A stretch of 64,000 bases of DNA from Polynucleobacter sp. AM-26B4. GTDB lineage: Bacteria > Pseudomonadota > Gammaproteobacteria > Burkholderiales > Burkholderiaceae. The notes under the pieces were generated by a model. The model was not told the DNA's origin and did no database searches. It saw nothing but the letters and a program-made list of their open reading frames with translations. This document shows positions 1 to 8,634 of the stretch, in pieces (the stretch's first letter is position 1; each line of letters starts with the position of its first letter). Both the position numbers and the translations under genes were made by a program. The DNA is taken from positions 248,001 through 312,000 of the forward strand of contig NZ_JACVOT010000001.1 in NCBI RefSeq assembly GCF_018882285.1. Reading direction: 5' to 3'.

Positions 1-152
1 AAGATGGGTCGATCATTGGCAATCAGTTCTGCAAATAAACTCAGTACGAACAAACCGGTGAAAATCCACAAACTCCAGTAGCCCAAACGATTGGCCTTGA
101 ATCTAGCCCATTGATCACTTTCTCGCAATTGCTTAAGCCATCCCTTTTTCAT
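1..152 (-). CDS. yejE: ABC transporter permease YejE, N-terminal part (cut by window edge)
   Basis: This is the start of a second permease of a YejABEF-type oligopeptide importer. Only the first 50 residues lie in the window. They show a basic, cytosolic N-terminus (MKKGWLKQLRESDQW) followed by one hydrophobic segment (about residues 24-43), as in the DppC/YejE family. The ATG at 150-152 overlaps the TGA of yejB by four bases (ATGA), so the two are translationally coupled. The rest of yejE, and probably the ATPase yejF, lie to the left of the window. The assignment rests mainly on the adjacent yejB and yejA. Confidence 0.8.
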   Translation of the reverse strand, partial: MKKGWLKQLRESDQWARFKANRLGYWSLWIFTGLFVLSLFAELIANDRPI

Positions 153-1231
153 GATCGACCTCCTGACTGGCTGTCAAACTGAATACGAGGATCTACCAAG
201 ACATAAGCAATGTCAGAAATTAATTTGGTGAATAAACCAATCAAGGTAAATAAATACAAAGTACCTAACACCACTGGATAGTCTCTTTTCATGACGGCTT
301 CATAAGATAAGAGTCCCAAGCCATCCAGAGAGAATAAAGTTTCAATTAACAGTGAACCCGTGAAGAAGGCTCCAATGAACGCGGATGGGAAACCTGTGAC
401 CAAAGGAATCATTGCATTACGGAACACATGCTTCCAAAGCACTTTGTCTTCACTCAAACCTTTGGCTCTGGCAGTGATCACATATTGTTTACGTATCTCT
501 TCTATAAAAGAATTCTTGGTGAGCATGGTGATGACGGCAAAGTTACCCAACACAGATGCCGTGATCGGTAAAACCAAATGCCAAAAGTAATCCATGACTT
601 TGCCAATCAAACTGAGCTCTGCCCAGTTATCTGAGGTCAAGCCTCTCAAGGGGAATAACTGGAAGAAACTACCACCACCGAACAGCACCAGCAATAGAAC
701 ACCCAATACAAATCCTGGAATCGCGTAACCAATCAAAATCACCACACTCGTTGCTGTATCAAAACGAGTACCAGCACGCACCGCTTTTTTAATGCCGAGT
801 GGGATTGATATCAAATAAGTGATCAAAAATGTCCACAGTCCCAAACTGATCGAGACAGGCATTTTTGATAGAACAAGATCTCCCACACTTTTGTGTTGGT
901 AATAACTTTGGCCTAAATCAAACATGGCAAAGCGGCCCAGCATATTGATGTAACGCTCCCAAAGAGGTTGATCAAATCCATACAAGGCTTTAATTTCTTT
1001 CAGACGCTCTTCATCAATGCCTTGGCGACCGCGATAAAAGTTACCACCACCTGACGATTCAACTGCAGCCACACTGGCATCACCCCGACCTTTGAGCTCG
1101 AGCATCATCTGTTCAACAGGACCGCCTGGTACAAATTGAATCACCGCAAATGTCAAAGTGATGACGCCCAACAGTGTTGGAATCATCAATAAGATTCTTC
1201 GAGCAATGTATCTCCACAAAGCACTGTTCAT
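149..1231 (-). CDS. yejB: ABC transporter permease YejB
   Basis: Inner-membrane permease of a binding-protein-dependent peptide importer (DppB/OppB family, YejB branch). The first membrane segment follows the basic WRYIARR stretch, and the protein ends with the typical DPR-x-Q tail of DppB-like permeases. The family EAA loop is visible as RAKGLSEDKVLWKHVFRNA before the last membrane helices. The ATG at 1229-1231 was chosen because it overlaps the yejA stop by four bases (ATGA) and gives 360 residues, close to E. coli YejB. A longer in-frame start exists 60 bases upstream but lies inside yejA. It works with YejA (binding protein) and YejE. Confidence 0.92.
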   Translation of the reverse strand: MNSALWRYIARRILLMIPTLLGVITLTFAVIQFVPGGPVEQMMLELKGRGDASVAAVESSGGGNFYRGRQGIDEERLKEIKALYGFDQPLWERYINMLGRFAMFDLGQSYYQHKSVGDLVLSKMPVSISLGLWTFLITYLISIPLGIKKAVRAGTRFDTATSVVILIGYAIPGFVLGVLLLVLFGGGSFFQLFPLRGLTSDNWAELSLIGKVMDYFWHLVLPITASVLGNFAVITMLTKNSFIEEIRKQYVITARAKGLSEDKVLWKHVFRNAMIPLVTGFPSAFIGAFFTGSLLIETLFSLDGLGLLSYEAVMKRDYPVVLGTLYLFTLIGLFTKLISDIAYVLVDPRIQFDSQSGGRS

Positions 1232-3120
1232 CGCCCAGCTCCTGCTTGAGAATTTGATGGAGGATTGCGCCACCAAGTGGAAAGAATCCATGATTCAGCT
1301 GCGAAATAATTAGGCGGTATTGAAAACCCCATATCTGATTTATATGCCACGCGATGCGTGGCACTGTACCAATGCGGCACGATGTAATAGCTGTGAGTCA
1401 ATACTCTGTCCAAGGCTCTGGTGGCTGTGATGAGATCTTTTCTGGTCTGCGCCTTCACAATCGATGAGATCAAAGCATCAACCACTGGAGATTGCACCCC
1501 AAGAATATTGTCTGAGCCTTTGGTTGTGGCAGATTGACTGCCATAGCGATCCCATAATTCATTGCCAGGACTTTGCGAGTCAGGGAACTTCATGCTGGTC
1601 ATTTGAAAATCAAATTCTTCTAATCGTTTTTGATACAAAGCGTAATCAGTGGTTCTGATATCCACTTTCATGCCAAGCTTTTCAAGATTACGCACATACG
1701 CAGATACCAAACGAGACATGGCGCCACCATCGTCCATGAACTCAAAACGGAATGCTTGTCCTTGGGCATTTCTTAAAGCGCCATCTTTGTAAACCCAGCC
1801 AGCTTGTGCCAGTAACTCTCTGGCTTTTCTGAGGTTTTGGCGCAAGCTTGAAGGTTCTTCAGTGGTTACAGGCAAGAGCATTGGGCCCAATGCATTCTTT
1901 GGGAAATGCTGAGGATAGGCTTTTTGCAAAGGCTCTAATAATTTTCGTTCTTGGGCACTTGGCAAACTACCAGCTTCAAAAGAGGCGCCCAACTCACTGT
2001 TCGAGAAGTAGCTATCAATGCGATGGTATTGGCCATAAAAGAGTTGGCGGTTCATCCACTCAAAATCTAAGGCCAAGGTCAAAGCTTGGCGAACACGCTG
2101 GTCTTTGAATATAGGATGACGCGTGTTCATCACAAAGCCTTGCATCCCTGCTCCATTGCGATGCTGGAAATGTTGTTTCTTTAAAGTGCCATCTCTGAAT
2201 TTAGGTCCAACATAACTCTTGGCCCAGTTCTTGGCGCGGTACTCAACCAATGTGTCGAACTCACCTGCTTTAAAAGCTTCTATTCTTGCTGTGTCATCTT
2301 TGTATAAACGGTAAGAAACTTTTTCAAAGTTAAAAAAGCCAACACGTACATTCAGTTTGGCGCCCCAATACTCTGGGTTTTTCTTGAATACGATGTTTTT
2401 ACCAATGTCATAGCTCTCAATCAAGTATGGGCCACTGGCAATTGGTTTTTCAAAAGTGAATTGATTGAATGGCTTTCCGGCGCCCTGCGCATCCTTGCCC
2501 CATTTTTCTGAGAAGATGGGCATTGATCCAACCAAAAGTGGCAACTCGGTATTTTTACGATGAAAGTCAAAACGAATCACTCGCTCAGACAGGATCACAG
2601 CTTGTTTGACATCCGCATAAACCGTTCTAAATTGCGGACTGGCCAATTTACTCATCAGAGTGTCAAAGGAGTATTTAACGTCTTTGGCCAATACCGGAGA
2701 ATTGTCATTAAAGCGGGCCAATGGGTTTAAGCGAAAGGTCACACTTAATTCATCTTTGGCCAAATTAACATCTTCTGCCAAAAGTCCATAAGAAGATGCC
2801 ACTTCATCAGCGCTGCCAATCAACAAGCTTTCAAACATCAATTGAGCAACGCCTGGTGCAGCAACACCCTTCATTGAAAAAGGGTTAAATTTGTCGAAAC
2901 TGGTCCTGCGGTCAGGATTAGGCAGATACAAAGTTCCGCCCTGGGGAGCATTTGGATTCACATATGAAAAATGCTTAAAGCCAGGGGGATATTGCAAGTC
3001 GCCATACTGGGCAAAGCCGTGGGCGGCCAATGCACCTGTTGAGACACTCCACCCCGCCAAAACTGACAAGCTTAAAATGAGGGGTAAAAGTAAGGGTCTA
3101 ATCATCTGCATGTGTGACAA
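1228..3120 (-). CDS. yejA: periplasmic peptide-binding protein YejA (SBP family 5)
   Basis: Extracytoplasmic solute-binding protein of the YejABEF peptide importer. The N-terminus is a classic signal peptide: short basic start, hydrophobic run (LLLPLILSLSVLAGW), small residues and a likely cut near ALAAHG. The mature part begins with HGFAQYGDLQYPPGF, typical of YejA, and contains the FNPF and SGPY motifs of family 5 binding proteins. The length of 630 residues is normal. It is the first gene of the operon, starts 49 bases from the divergent fabI and overlaps yejB by four bases. A second ATG three codons in (MQMIRP) is an equally possible start. The ligand is inferred from the family (oligopeptides, microcin C-like peptides), not seen. 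Confidence 0.9.
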   Translation of the reverse strand: MSHMQMIRPLLLPLILSLSVLAGWSVSTGALAAHGFAQYGDLQYPPGFKHFSYVNPNAPQGGTLYLPNPDRRTSFDKFNPFSMKGVAAPGVAQLMFESLLIGSADEVASSYGLLAEDVNLAKDELSVTFRLNPLARFNDNSPVLAKDVKYSFDTLMSKLASPQFRTVYADVKQAVILSERVIRFDFHRKNTELPLLVGSMPIFSEKWGKDAQGAGKPFNQFTFEKPIASGPYLIESYDIGKNIVFKKNPEYWGAKLNVRVGFFNFEKVSYRLYKDDTARIEAFKAGEFDTLVEYRAKNWAKSYVGPKFRDGTLKKQHFQHRNGAGMQGFVMNTRHPIFKDQRVRQALTLALDFEWMNRQLFYGQYHRIDSYFSNSELGASFEAGSLPSAQERKLLEPLQKAYPQHFPKNALGPMLLPVTTEEPSSLRQNLRKARELLAQAGWVYKDGALRNAQGQAFRFEFMDDGGAMSRLVSAYVRNLEKLGMKVDIRTTDYALYQKRLEEFDFQMTSMKFPDSQSPGNELWDRYGSQSATTKGSDNILGVQSPVVDALISSIVKAQTRKDLITATRALDRVLTHSYYIVPHWYSATHRVAYKSDMGFSIPPNYFAAESWILSTWWRNPPSNSQAGAGR

Positions 3121-3169
3121 TTGTAATTAGACATTCACAAATTCAGCAAAAAGAAAAAAGGAAGCAAAA

Positions 3170-3958
3170 ATGGGTTTCTTAACCGGTAAAAAAATCGTCC
3201 TAACAGGTCTACTTTCTAACCGTTCAATCGCTTATGGCATTGCCAAGGCTTGCCACCGCGAAGGCGCAGAATTAGCCTTCACCTACGTGGGCGATCGTTT
3301 TAAAGACCGAATCACCGAATTTGCCGCTGAATTCAATAGCACTCTGATTTTTGACTGTGATGTGGGCAGTGATGAGCAAATTGACAAGCTTTTTGCCGAT
3401 TTATCAGCCACATGGCCTAAATTCGACGGTTTGATCCACTCCATTGGCTTTGCCCCACGCGAAGCCATCGCCGGTGACTTCTTAGACGGTCTTTCAAGAG
3501 AGTCTTTCAAGATTGCTCATGACATCTCAGCCTATAGCTTCCCTGCAATGGCCAAAGCTGCGCTACCGATGTTGAACGACAAGTCAGCTTTATTGACTTT
3601 GACTTACCTTGGCTCACAAATGGTGGTGCCTAACTACAACACCATGGGCTTGGCAAAAGCATCACTTGAAGCCAGCGTGCGTTACTTGGCTAATTCAGTA
3701 GGCCCTAAAGGTGTTCGTTGTAACGGCATCTCTGCAGGACCGATCAAAACTTTGGCTGCTTCAGGCATCAAAGGTTTTGGCAAGATTTTGGATTTCGTAG
3801 AGGCAAATGCCCCTTTGCGTCGCAACGTGACTGTAGAAGATGTTGGTAATGCTGCTGCATTCTTAATGTCTGATCTAGCAAGCGGCATCACTGGCGAAAT
3901 CACCTACGTGGACGGAGGCTTTAGCCACGTTGTAGGCGGTATGGCAGAGGCTGAGTAA
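3170..3958 (+). CDS. fabI: enoyl-[acyl-carrier-protein] reductase (NADH) FabI
   Basis: Reduces the trans-2 double bond of enoyl-ACP in the last step of each cycle of type II fatty acid synthesis, in the cytosol. It is a short-chain dehydrogenase with the FabI form of the cofactor motif ([13 protein letters not shown], residues 13-25) and the catalytic residues Tyr146, Tyr156 and Lys163 (YNTMGLAK), the same numbering as in E. coli FabI. The conserved [13 protein letters not shown] segment that covers the substrate is present. The length of 262 residues is standard. A good ribosome site (AGGAAG) lies 7 bases before the ATG. It is monocistronic, divergent from yejA and followed by a tRNA-Ser gene. 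Confidence 0.97.
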   Translation: MGFLTGKKIVLTGLLSNRSIAYGIAKACHREGAELAFTYVGDRFKDRITEFAAEFNSTLIFDCDVGSDEQIDKLFADLSATWPKFDGLIHSIGFAPREAIAGDFLDGLSRESFKIAHDISAYSFPAMAKAALPMLNDKSALLTLTYLGSQMVVPNYNTMGLAKASLEASVRYLANSVGPKGVRCNGISAGPIKTLAASGIKGFGKILDFVEANAPLRRNVTVEDVGNAAAFLMSDLASGITGEITYVDGGFSHVVGGMAEAE

Positions 3959-3983
3959 GCCATCCATTAAAAACACAGGGGCG

Positions 3984-3989
3984 TATAAT
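3984..3989 (+). promoter_or_regulatory. -10 box of the tRNA-Ser promoter
   Basis: A perfect TATAAT lies 13 bases before the first base of tRNA-Ser. No good -35 hexamer is found at 16-18 bases upstream, so the promoter call rests on the -10 box and position only. Confidence 0.5.
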
Positions 3990-4002
3990 GACGCTCTTGC
4001 AC

Positions 4003-4093
4003 GGAGAGATGGATGAGTGGTTTAAGTCACACGCCTGGAAAGCGTGCGTAGGTTCATAGCCTACCGCGGGTTCGAATCCCGCTTTCTCCGCCA
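4003..4093 (+). tRNA. tRNA-Ser (anticodon GGA)
   Basis: A full cloverleaf of the long-variable-arm class. The acceptor stem is GGAGAGA with TTTCTCC (4083-4089). The anticodon arm CACGC-CTGGAAA-GCGTG gives GGA, reading UCC/UCU. A long variable arm follows (GTAGG-TTCATAG-CCTAC). The T arm is GCGGG-TTCGAAT-CCCGC. The discriminator is G, as expected for serine, and CCA is encoded at 4091-4093. Confidence 0.97.
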
Positions 4094-4109
4094 GTTATTA
4101 GGTGAACCA

Positions 4110-4132
4110 AGGGGCTGACCCGTTCAGCCCCT
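4110..4132. terminator. perfect hairpin after tRNA-Ser, no T tract
   Basis: AGGGGCTGA and TCAGCCCCT form a perfect 9-bp stem around the loop CCCGT, 16 bases after the tRNA 3' end. It is GC-rich and well placed to end the tRNA transcript. It lacks a T run on either side, so it may instead act as a processing or stability element. Confidence 0.5.
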
Positions 4133-4211
4133 GTTACCGAGATTCATTCAATCCCAGGATAAATAAAGCTGCGGACACCCGCCTTAGAACGTTAGGGATA
4201 GTTTTTGCAAA

Positions 4212-4556
4212 TTACTCCCTCAACCAAGTTTTAATAGCAAGGGCAAGTTCAGGATGAGTGGTCTTAGAGGGTGTCGTTTTTACTGCTGAAAGCAGGCTCG
4301 TTAATGAGTTCTTATTTGGCTCTATTGGACCAAAGAAAAGTACATCCGTCTCATCAAAAATGATCACCGTTGGGAATGTTTCAATTTCTATTTCATCGGT
4401 TAAGGATTCAAAATCATTGATATCTATCCAATTGATATCAAATCCTGAGAGATCATTTAAAGTAACTTTATAGCTTCTACATACACTGCACCAATCAGCA
4501 CAAACAACAAGTATCTTAATAGCTCCAGATTCCTCTGATTTGACTGGGCACGTCAT
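4212..4556 (-). CDS. thioredoxin-like protein with WCSVC motif
   Basis: A small cytosolic protein with a thioredoxin fold. The active-site motif is W22-C23-S-V-C26 near the N-terminus, and the cis-proline stands in ETFPT (Pro62), followed by a beta strand (VIIF). The protein has 114 residues, within the usual thioredoxin range, and no signal peptide. The CSVC pair differs from the CGPC of housekeeping thioredoxin, so its partner and redox potential are unknown. It is divergent from the cbiX-like gene with 27 bases between the ATG codons and sits beside the sulfate reduction block. A role as electron donor to the CysH reductase is possible but not shown by the sequence. Confidence 0.75.
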   Translation of the reverse strand: MTCPVKSEESGAIKILVVCADWCSVCRSYKVTLNDLSGFDINWIDINDFESLTDEIEIETFPTVIIFDETDVLFFGPIEPNKNSLTSLLSAVKTTPSKTTHPELALAIKTWLRE

Positions 4557-4583
4557 GACTTGGCTTTTAATTTACAATTATTC

Positions 4584-4949
4584 ATGGTTAAAAATGCAAT
4601 CATTCTGTTCAGTCATGGTGCCCGCGACCCAAGGTGGAAAGAACCCATCATCAATGTTCAGAAATTAATTCAAGCTCAAAATCCTGAGGTGATTGTTGAG
4701 CTCGCCTTCTTGGAGCTAATGTCCCCAACATTGAGCGAATGTATTGAAGAAATCATCTCAAAAGAAATTTATCAAATGACTCTTGTGCCAATATTTTTTG
4801 GGCAAGGCGGTCACATCAGAGAAGATTTACCTAAACTTCTTGCAGCTTGCAGCCAGAAATACCCCCAAATGGATTTAACCGTAAAGCCTGCTGTTGGTGA
4901 GGACATCGGAGTTTTGCAAGCGATTGCCAAATACTGCGCCGACCAGTAA
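4584..4949 (+). CDS. short CbiX-type sirohydrochlorin chelatase
   Basis: Probably inserts metal (Fe for siroheme or Co for cobalamin) into sirohydrochlorin. The 121-residue protein is a single CbiX domain with the N-terminal metal-binding histidine in ILFSHGARDPRW and the second one in PIFFGQGGHIREDLP, both typical of half-length CbiX(S)/SirB proteins. The ATG at 4584 was preferred over a TTG at 4560 because the family starts just before the first strand (AIILFSHG). No strong ribosome site is visible. Its 3' end overlaps the convergent cobA by 75 bases. With CobA next door and the siroheme enzyme CysI in the same block, iron chelation for siroheme is the likeliest job. Confidence 0.8.
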   Translation: MVKNAIILFSHGARDPRWKEPIINVQKLIQAQNPEVIVELAFLELMSPTLSECIEEIISKEIYQMTLVPIFFGQGGHIREDLPKLLAACSQKYPQMDLTVKPAVGEDIGVLQAIAKYCADQ

Positions 4950-5633
4950 TAAGGCAGGCGACTCTGAATTAAACCAATTTATGGCTTGCCCTTGAGACAT
5001 CTCATCGAGAGTCAAAGCCAAGGAACGCTCTTTCAGAGTACTGATTGATTCAATGATTTGTACAGGCGTTGATTTTGGTCTGCCTTGCTTTAGCAATTGC
5101 TCGGCTAATTGAACTGAATTAGAACGCCCCATGTAAATCACTAAAGTATCAGCATTCGGCAATGACGCCTCTTGTTCATTTTCTGCTTTGACTTGCGTAT
5201 AAAACGCCACACTCCTTGAAACACCTCTTAGAGTCAAAGATTGTTTTAGTGATGCTGAAGCTGCCAAAGCAGCTGTAATGCCTGGGACTACTTCTACATC
5301 AACCCCGGAGCTTTCTAAAGCAGTAATTTCTTCATCAGCGCGCCCGAAAATCATCGGATCTCCGCCTTTGAGTCGAATAATGTGCTTGTACTTTCTACTT
5401 GCATCAATCAAGCGCTTATTGATAAAGGATTGAGCGGCTGAATGTCTGCCACAACGTTTACCAACAGGAACCAAGATGGCTTGGCTGCAATAATCAAGCA
5501 TTGCAGGGTCAACCAAAGCATCATGAAAAACAATTTCAGCCGCTTGCAATAACTTCATTCCACGAACAGTGATTAAATCAGCGGCGCCAGGGCCTGCACC
5601 GACCAAATAAACCTTCCCTATTGATTGGTTCAT
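4875..5633 (-). CDS. cobA: uroporphyrinogen-III C-methyltransferase
   Basis: Adds two methyl groups from SAM to uroporphyrinogen III to make precorrin-2, the entry step to siroheme. The N-terminal VYLVGAGPGAADLITVRG and the RLKGGDPMIFGR motif are the two signatures of this tetrapyrrole methylase family, and the conserved VPGITAALAA is also present. Its 252 residues cover only the methyltransferase; the dehydrogenase/ferrochelatase half of CysG is absent. It is the last gene of the sulfate assimilation operon, placed directly after cysN with no spacer. It makes the precursor of the siroheme used by CysI. Confidence 0.92.
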   Translation of the reverse strand: MNQSIGKVYLVGAGPGAADLITVRGMKLLQAAEIVFHDALVDPAMLDYCSQAILVPVGKRCGRHSAAQSFINKRLIDASRKYKHIIRLKGGDPMIFGRADEEITALESSGVDVEVVPGITAALAASASLKQSLTLRGVSRSVAFYTQVKAENEQEASLPNADTLVIYMGRSNSVQLAEQLLKQGRPKSTPVQIIESISTLKERSLALTLDEMSQGQAINWFNSESPALLLVGAVFGNRLQNSDVLTNSRLYG

Positions 5634-6971
5634 TTACAGTGCCTCCCGAATCATTCCAGCAGCCACAGTATGATTGGTTGCCTCATCGATCAAAACGAAT
5701 GATCCCGTAGCCAAGGACTCATCAAATAAATCAGCAGCAATCGGTTTTTGCAAGGCAAGCTCTACTTGGCCAATCATGTTGACACCCAATGAATTTCCCT
5801 CAACACCTTGTGACAAAGTTTCAATATCTAAAATCTGAATAATATTTTTTACTTTTGCAAATACTGTATTAGTCGTATGCCTTAATATGTACTTTCTTGA
5901 TGTAGATAAGGCATCTTGATCTAACCAACAAATATCAGCAATTAGTTGCCTGCTCAAAAGATCTGAAGCATTGTCTTGCGCAACAATCATGTCACCGCGC
6001 GACACATCCACATCTTCGACAAAAGTCATAGCAATTACATCCCCGGCTGTTGCCACATCAACGCTTTGGTTTTGCTTAAAGCTATCAATGCCATTGGAAA
6101 TATAAATCTCTGCAACGGTGGCTGATGAGCCCGCCGGAAGAATCGTCACCGATTGACCTTGACGAATTTCACCTGACTCAATCCTGCCAAGATAACCTCT
6201 GAAATCCTCTGCAGCACTGCCATCTTGTCTAGCCACATATTGCACCGGAAATCTCAAATTCTTTTCTAATATCTCAGATGAAATATCAAGGCCCTCTAAC
6301 CAAGCAAGCAAGGTTGGCCCTTGATACCAATTGAAATGCTTTGAAGGATTGACAATATTGTCTCCAAGCAAAGCCGATACTGGAAAAACTTGAGGTGTTG
6401 GTAATTTCAAGGTCTTTGCTAAATTTAGAATTTCTTCTTTAATTTTTATGAAAACTTCTTCATCAAAATTCAACAAGTCAATTTTGTTCACAGCAACGGC
6501 AATATGCTTTAACCCCAACATTTTCACAATCGCAGCATGACGCTTGGTTTGTGCCAACAAACTGATATTGGCTGTACTGGTATCTAGACGGGTGGCATCT
6601 ACTAATAAAATAGCCACATCGGCTTGTGAAGCGCCCGTGACCATATTGCGAGTGTATTGCTCATGACCTGGAGCATCAGCGACGATGAATTTCCTTTTAA
6701 TTGTTGAAAAATAACGGTATGCAACATCAATGGTGATGCCCTGCTCACGCTCAGCCTCAAGACCATCAGTTAATAGAGCTAAATCGATGGCAGCATCAGA
6801 CGCTGTCACTCGAGAATGCTTTGTTTTAGAGAGCGCCTGAATCTGATCAGTCAAAACCGCTTTGGTGTCATAGAGCAGACGACCAATTAAAGTACTCTTG
6901 CCGTCATCCACACTGCCACAAGTGATGAATCTAACCACACCATGAATGTTTTTATCTTGAGTATGATTCAT
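5634..6971 (-). CDS. cysN: sulfate adenylyltransferase subunit 1 (GTPase)
   Basis: GTPase subunit of ATP sulfurylase. It couples GTP hydrolysis to the synthesis of adenosine 5'-phosphosulfate (APS) from sulfate and ATP by CysD. The GTP-binding motifs are clear: GSVDDGKS (residues 19-26), DAPGH (99-103) and NKID (162-165), followed by EF-Tu-like beta-barrel domains. The 445 residues match CysN alone; there is no APS kinase (CysC) fusion. The ATG shares one base with the cysD stop (TAATG), and the stop abuts cobA. Confidence 0.95.
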   Translation of the reverse strand: MNHTQDKNIHGVVRFITCGSVDDGKSTLIGRLLYDTKAVLTDQIQALSKTKHSRVTASDAAIDLALLTDGLEAEREQGITIDVAYRYFSTIKRKFIVADAPGHEQYTRNMVTGASQADVAILLVDATRLDTSTANISLLAQTKRHAAIVKMLGLKHIAVAVNKIDLLNFDEEVFIKIKEEILNLAKTLKLPTPQVFPVSALLGDNIVNPSKHFNWYQGPTLLAWLEGLDISSEILEKNLRFPVQYVARQDGSAAEDFRGYLGRIESGEIRQGQSVTILPAGSSATVAEIYISNGIDSFKQNQSVDVATAGDVIAMTFVEDVDVSRGDMIVAQDNASDLLSRQLIADICWLDQDALSTSRKYILRHTTNTVFAKVKNIIQILDIETLSQGVEGNSLGVNMIGQVELALQKPIAADLFDESLATGSFVLIDEATNHTVAAGMIREAL

Positions 6972-7900
6972 TAGAAATATCCCTCCTTTTTACGGCGCTC
7001 CATCGAAGCCTCACTGGTTTGATCATCCATGCGAGTGGCACCACGTTCAGTGATTTCTGAAAGCACTGTTTCAGCAATGATTTTTTCAGGCGTATTGGCC
7101 TCACTTAATACTGGGCATGTGCAACTGATGTCACCTACTGTACGGAAACGAACACTCAGTAATTCGCTAGTCTCATCTGATCCCTTTGGCGTTATTGGCG
7201 TAACTGGTACCAGTAATCCATTTTTCTTAACAACTTCACGTTGATGTGCGTAGTAAATGCTTGGGAGCGCCAAATTTTCTCGTGCGATGTACTGCCAAAC
7301 ATCCAGTTCTGTCCAATTTGAAATTGGAAAAACTCGCATGTTTTCGCCTTTTGAGATTCGCGCATTGTATAAATTCCAAAGCTCCGGTCTTTGTGCTTTT
7401 GGATCCCATTGACCGAATTCATCGCGGAATGAAAAGATTCTCTCTTTAGCCCTGGCCTTCTCTTCGTCACGTCTTGCACCACCCATCAAGGCATCAAACT
7501 CGTGTTTTTCAATTGCCTCTAAAAGAGTGGTTGCCTGCGCCGCATTTCGAGAATCAGTACTTTTTCTTAATTTAACACTGCCTTTTTTAATGGATTCCTC
7601 AACATACTCAACAATCAGATCTGCTCCTGTTTGCTGAACAATTTCATCTCTAAATTGAATGACTTCTGAGTAGTTATGGCCAGTATCAATGTGCAACAAA
7701 GGAAACGGCAAACGAATAGGGCGAGCGCCAAAGCGGAATGCTTTTCTAGCCAAATGAAACATCACAATTGAATCTTTTCCGCCAGAAAACAACATAGCAG
7801 GACGACTGGCTTGAGCAATCAGCTCACGAATAATATAAATGGACTCAGCCTCTAGCCAATCCAAATGCTCATTGTGTAATTGTGTTTGTTCTTGTGTCAT
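6971..7900 (-). CDS. cysD: sulfate adenylyltransferase subunit 2
   Basis: Catalytic subunit of ATP sulfurylase; it forms APS with CysN. The PP-loop ATP pyrophosphatase motif SGGKDS stands at residues 39-44, and the conserved RDEEKARAKERIFS and SNWTELDVWQYI segments are typical of CysD. The ATG at 7898-7900 (MTQEQTQ) was chosen because it gives the standard length of 309 residues and starts 5 bases after the cysH stop. An ATG 27 bases upstream lies inside cysH. Confidence 0.95.
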   Translation of the reverse strand: MTQEQTQLHNEHLDWLEAESIYIIRELIAQASRPAMLFSGGKDSIVMFHLARKAFRFGARPIRLPFPLLHIDTGHNYSEVIQFRDEIVQQTGADLIVEYVEESIKKGSVKLRKSTDSRNAAQATTLLEAIEKHEFDALMGGARRDEEKARAKERIFSFRDEFGQWDPKAQRPELWNLYNARISKGENMRVFPISNWTELDVWQYIARENLALPSIYYAHQREVVKKNGLLVPVTPITPKGSDETSELLSVRFRTVGDISCTCPVLSEANTPEKIIAETVLSEITERGATRMDDQTSEASMERRKKEGYF

Positions 7901-7905
7901 GATTT

Positions 7906-8634
7906 TTATTTCAGATGCAAACCGCACTCTTTACTTTCTTTGTTTAACCACCACCAACGCCCTGCCCTCAAATCTTCATCGGCACGAATAGCTCTCGTAC
8001 AAGGCTCACAACCTATGCTGGGATAGCCCTTTTGATGCAATGGATGCAATGGGACCTTTTGCCAAGCCAAATAAGCCCACAATTCATCATCAGTCCAATC
8101 AAAAATCGGATTGAATTTTGGGATACCTCTAACTTCATCTAGCTCCTGAAACGCCAATTCATTCCTGGTCACTGATTGCGAGCGCCTTAAACCTGTGATC
8201 CAAGCATCGGCGCCATTCAAGCTCAACTCAAGTGGCTTCACTTTTCTGACATAACAACAGTTCTTCTTGGCTTCTTCGCTGTCATAAAAGCCATTCAAGC
8301 CATGCTGAGCTATGAATGCTTGAACATCTTGAGCTTGAGGCTCTACCGCATCAATTGAGAGACCATAGTGGTTTTCAACGGTCTTTTTCATCGCAATGGT
8401 TTCAGCGTGAAGACGACCCGTCAAGAGAGTGAAAATATGAATCGACTTAGCACTTTTTGCAATTCCATCAGTCACTGCCATGTCCTCAGCAGCCAAACTG
8501 GTTGCAAAGCGAACATCACCATATTGACCGCTGATGTTTGTCAGACGCTCTTCCAAATTGTTTTGTAACTTTGAAAGATGACTTTCAGGCAACTCTACTT
8601 TTGGAATCTGCCACAAATCACTATTACTTAACAT
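7906..8634 (-). CDS. cysH: adenylyl-sulfate (APS) reductase, Fe-S type
   Basis: Reduces APS to sulfite and AMP with electrons from thioredoxin. The protein has 242 residues from the ATG at 8634 (MLSNSDLW). Besides the catalytic cysteine of KECGLH (Cys237), it carries Cys126-Cys127 and Cys209/Cys212, the CC...CxxC set that binds a [4Fe-4S] cluster in APS-type enzymes. PAPS reductases lack these residues. This fits the absence of an APS kinase gene in the operon. The chosen start overlaps the stop of the DUF934 gene by 11 bases. The specificity is inferred from the cysteine pattern. Confidence 0.93.
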   Translation of the reverse strand: MLSNSDLWQIPKVELPESHLSKLQNNLEERLTNISGQYGDVRFATSLAAEDMAVTDGIAKSAKSIHIFTLLTGRLHAETIAMKKTVENHYGLSIDAVEPQAQDVQAFIAQHGLNGFYDSEEAKKNCCYVRKVKPLELSLNGADAWITGLRRSQSVTRNELAFQELDEVRGIPKFNPIFDWTDDELWAYLAWQKVPLHPLHQKGYPSIGCEPCTRAIRADEDLRAGRWWWLNKESKECGLHLK

